Shown in pieces: positions 63,271 through 64,000 of a stretch of 64,000 nucleotides of DNA; positions within the stretch are counted from its first letter, which is position 1; each line of letters opens with the position of its first letter. The position numbers were made by a program, and so were the translations under genes. Origin of the DNA: JARRON01 sp037383845 (GTDB taxonomy: Bacteria; Pseudomonadota; Gammaproteobacteria; Steroidobacterales; XN24); contig JARRON010000001.1 in NCBI GenBank assembly GCA_037383845.1, forward strand, positions 56,146 to 120,145, written 5' to 3'. A model generated the notes under the pieces. The model was not told the DNA's origin. It did no database searches and worked only from the letters and a program-made list of their open reading frames with translations.

Positions 63271-64000
63271 ATGAAACGCACGTCGATAGCTCTTATTGCG
63301 GCTTCCACCCTCGGAGTCTGCGGCAACGCCCTGGCGGCGGAGATTCTTTCCCCGTTTGCAGACCAGGTCATTTACGAGGATTCTCTCGCGCTCCTGGCCG
63401 AAGACCAGGACGCGCAGGACAACACGGCCCGATGGGCCGTTCGGTTCGGCAGCTGCGACGCCATCGGGGGCGCGAACAACGTCGCCGGCAACGTTTCCGG
63501 CGTCGATGATCCGTTCACGTGGACCGGCGGCACGTTCACCGCGGAGCTGGATATCTCCGGATGGGACAGCGGCCTGTACTGCTTCGTCCTCAATACGACA
63601 GAGGGGCCCGCTGCCGGCAGCCGCCTCACCCAGTATTTCTACATCGTGGACGAGTACGCCAAGGTCGGCGGCACGATCTACCTGGAGGACAACGAAGGCG
63701 ACACCATGCCCGGCAAGTCACCTACCGACACCGTGGACGGCGTGGTCGGCAGGATCGGCTCCATGGTGGTGGGATCCATCACGGTGAATTACCGGCAGCT
63801 TGGCGAGTACCGCACATACGAGGCCAAGAGCATGAGCTTCCGGGCCGCGAATGGCATCGGCGTCAGTGACCCGATGGCGGTCGCCGACATCGAGACCGAA
63901 GATGGCGCGCGGATCCTGGTTCTGGACCGGGATGCTTCTGCCCGGTATCCGCGGGGCGCGATGGTGCTTCGGGAGAACTTCAGCCCGTCCACCAGCGACT
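63271..64000 (+). CDS. Exported protein under c-di-GMP riboswitch control (3' end outside window)
   Basis: At least 243 codons are open from ATG 63271, which has a perfect AAGGAGG (63258-63264). A signal peptide (MKRTSIALIAASTLGVCGNALAA) precedes a mature part with ARWAVRFGSCDAIGG, an N-V-T/beta-rich stretch, WDSGLYCFVLNTTEGP and IYLEDNEGDTMPGKS. The two cysteines may pair. No family was recognised; a secreted or surface matrix/adhesin-like protein would fit control by c-di-GMP, but this is inference. The frame is cut by the window end. Confidence 0.75.
   Translation, partial: MKRTSIALIAASTLGVCGNALAAEILSPFADQVIYEDSLALLAEDQDAQDNTARWAVRFGSCDAIGGANNVAGNVSGVDDPFTWTGGTFTAELDISGWDSGLYCFVLNTTEGPAAGSRLTQYFYIVDEYAKVGGTIYLEDNEGDTMPGKSPTDTVDGVVGRIGSMVVGSITVNYRQLGEYRTYEAKSMSFRAANGIGVSDPMAVADIETEDGARILVLDRDASARYPRGAMVLRENFSPSTSD

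Overview
The window is high-GC DNA (roughly two thirds G+C or more by eye) from a Gram-negative bacterium, most likely a gammaproteobacterium. Supporting signs are an OmpA-family protein, two TonB-dependent outer-membrane receptors, an AsmA-family protein, a coupled mutY-yggX pair, DUF3016, an AlgP-like lysine-rich protein and menaquinone-type hemG. No phage, transposase, CRISPR array or rRNA was seen. The species cannot be named from the sequence.

Layout. (1) 1-6.7 kb: the end of a metallophosphatase fused to an atypical kinase, an OmpA-like protein, a methyltransferase and a large TonB receptor. (2) 6.7-18.1 kb: an accessory-looking block with two TPR-sulfotransferases, a cobalamin-binding radical SAM protein with PqqD-like N-terminal domains, an MFS exporter, two small periplasmic proteins, an AlgP-like protein and an MgtC/DUF4010 membrane protein. 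(3) 18.2-26.1 kb: a TonB copper receptor and the DabB-DabA inorganic-carbon uptake pair with a divergent LysR regulator. (4) 26.1-31 kb: tRNA-Phe with a duplicated 3' end, egtB-egtD (ergothioneine), and a tightly coupled asmA-SRPBCC-mutY-yggX operon. (5) 33-37 kb: a TolB/TPR membrane protein and an ECF sigma, anti-sigma and DUF4097 operon. (6) 37-50 kb: a signalling island with a GGDEF-EAL protein, a REC-EAL protein, a giant hybrid kinase, glucokinase, a universal stress protein and a FixL-FixJ pair with a lone receiver. (7) 50-58 kb: phosphofructokinase, a royal-jelly-type beta-propeller, then an overlapping operon of acetyl-CoA synthetase, pyruvate dehydrogenase E1alpha, E1beta, E2 and an acyl carrier protein. 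(8) 58-64 kb: hemG with a small cytochrome-b-like protein, DUF2270, a lipoprotein hydrolase, an SMP-30-like protein, and a c-di-GMP-I riboswitch in front of an exported protein cut by the window end.

Themes. Oxygen: a FixL-like kinase keeps the heme histidine and arginine at the correct spacing, and a textbook class II FNR/Anr promoter at 52.7 kb drives a short transcript ending in a strong terminator, a candidate oxygen-regulated small RNA in front of the acetyl-CoA/pyruvate operon. Second messenger: three neighbouring signalling proteins carry substitutions in catalytic positions (two degenerate EAL domains; a hybrid kinase with His to Arg in the H-box and Asp to Glu in its last receiver), while a c-di-GMP riboswitch lies 23 kb away. 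Carbon: DabAB, glucokinase, phosphofructokinase, ACS and PDH suggest bicarbonate uptake with central carbon metabolism around acetyl-CoA. Many gene pairs overlap by 4 bases (ATGA or GTGA), so coupled translation is common.
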